Part shown: in pieces, positions 6,748 through 6,964 of the stretch
Layout: each line of letters begins with the position of its first letter
Position numbering within the stretch: the first letter of the stretch is position 1
NCBI GenBank assembly: GCA_038329555.1
Contig: JBBQNC010000205.1
Location: 1 to 6,964, forward strand
Length of the DNA stretch: 6,964 nt
Source of the DNA: JALYUA01 sp038329555
Lineage (GTDB): Bacteria > Acidobacteriota > Thermoanaerobaculia > UBA5066 > Gp7-AA6
Reading direction: 5' to 3'
Position numbers and translations under genes: made by a program
The notes under the pieces: model-generated
Told to the model about the DNA's origin: nothing
The model's input: the letters and a program-made list of their open reading frames with translations, nothing else
Database searches by the model: none

Positions 6748-6964
6748 TGGTCACCTCCTTTCGAGGATTCGGGGCGCCCGGGTCCTTCGCTTGCCGGTTG
6801 AAGGGCGCCAAACGGATCTATTCCGGACAGCACGTCGAGCTCGATCAAACCTTCCCGGCGAGCAAAAGCCGCGCGGTAATAGGCGAGGCGCACCTCGCTC
6901 AGCGTCCGGGCACTGTCGAGGACCTGGAGAAGACTGGCTGCCCCCTCTTCATAGGCGCCGAGCG
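6744..6964 (-). CDS. czcC: TolC-family outer-membrane efflux protein (CzcC type), C-terminal end only
   Basis: The last 72 codons of a gene that enters from the right edge; the first complete codon is at 6962-6960. The piece starts with LGAYEEGAASLLQVLDSARTL and continues EVRLAYYRAAFARREGLIELDVLSG. This is the familiar final helix of TolC/CzcC-like outer-membrane channels, where a Y..G..SLL.VLDA.RTL-like motif is followed by a long amphipathic helix. The tail (PFGALQPASEGPGRPESSKGGDQ, about 50-72) is Gly/Pro/Ser-rich and probably unstructured. It forms the outlet of the tripartite complex with the adaptor and pump that follow on the same strand. Its final codons (Lys-Gly-Gly-Asp) encode the ribosome-binding site of the adaptor gene, and its TGA lies inside the adaptor's GTGA. 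The assignment rests on a short piece, but the gene order strongly supports it. Confidence 0.88.
   Translation of the reverse strand, partial: LGAYEEGAASLLQVLDSARTLSEVRLAYYRAAFARREGLIELDVLSGIDPFGALQPASEGPGRPESSKGGDQ
6751..6762 (-). promoter_or_regulatory. Strong ribosome-binding site for the adaptor gene, inside the outer-membrane protein gene
   Basis: On the minus strand this reads GAAAGGAGGTGA, complementary to the 3' end of 16S rRNA over almost its full length. GGAGG sits 6 bases before the GTG start at 6747. It is formed by the Lys-Gly-Gly codons of the preceding gene and decides the GTG start. Together with the 4-base overlap it suggests translational coupling. Confidence 0.88.

Overview
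The window is a compact, GC-rich, fully coding stretch from a Gram-negative (two-membrane) bacterium. The evidence for two membranes is a tripartite efflux system with an outer-membrane channel, a periplasmic adaptor and an inner-membrane RND pump. The phylum cannot be fixed from sequence alone; the style of the proteins would fit an Acidobacteriota-like or other environmental lineage, but that is only an impression. All recognisable genes concern transition-metal transport across the cell envelope.

Layout. The left part (about 1-1538, plus strand) carries the 3' end of a zinc/manganese-type ABC transporter substrate-binding protein. It overlaps by 4 bases the gene for the matching ABC-3 family permease. 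The permease frame is broken by an apparent one-base loss near 940-968. No ATPase gene for this transporter lies in the window. The rest (1551-6964) reads on the minus strand. In transcription order it holds the C-terminal end of a TolC/CzcC-type outer-membrane protein, a CzcB-type adaptor lipoprotein, a full-length 1043-residue CzcA-type heavy-metal RND pump and, after a 103-base gap, an FTR1-family iron permease. The FTR1 gene and the ABC permease gene converge tail to tail with only 12 bases between their stop codons.

How the genes work together. The czcCBA-like genes are tightly coupled: a 4-base GTGA overlap, then a stop codon directly abutting a TTG start. At both junctions the ribosome-binding site is written into the last codons of the preceding gene. 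The pump keeps the three acidic residues of membrane helix 4 that mark divalent-cation RND pumps (D395, D401, E408), so Zn/Co/Cd/Ni/Fe-type divalent export is more likely than Cu(I)/Ag(I). FTR1 normally imports iron, and the ABC transporter imports zinc or manganese. The locus therefore pairs metal import and metal export genes side by side, with opposite transcription of the two import modules.

I found no RNA genes, CRISPR arrays, mobile elements or notable repeats, and no gene-free stretch longer than 103 bases. I do not see a convincing undescribed system. The points most worth a second look are the broken permease, the embedded ribosome-binding sites with non-ATG starts, and the FTR1 gene attached to a divalent-metal efflux operon.
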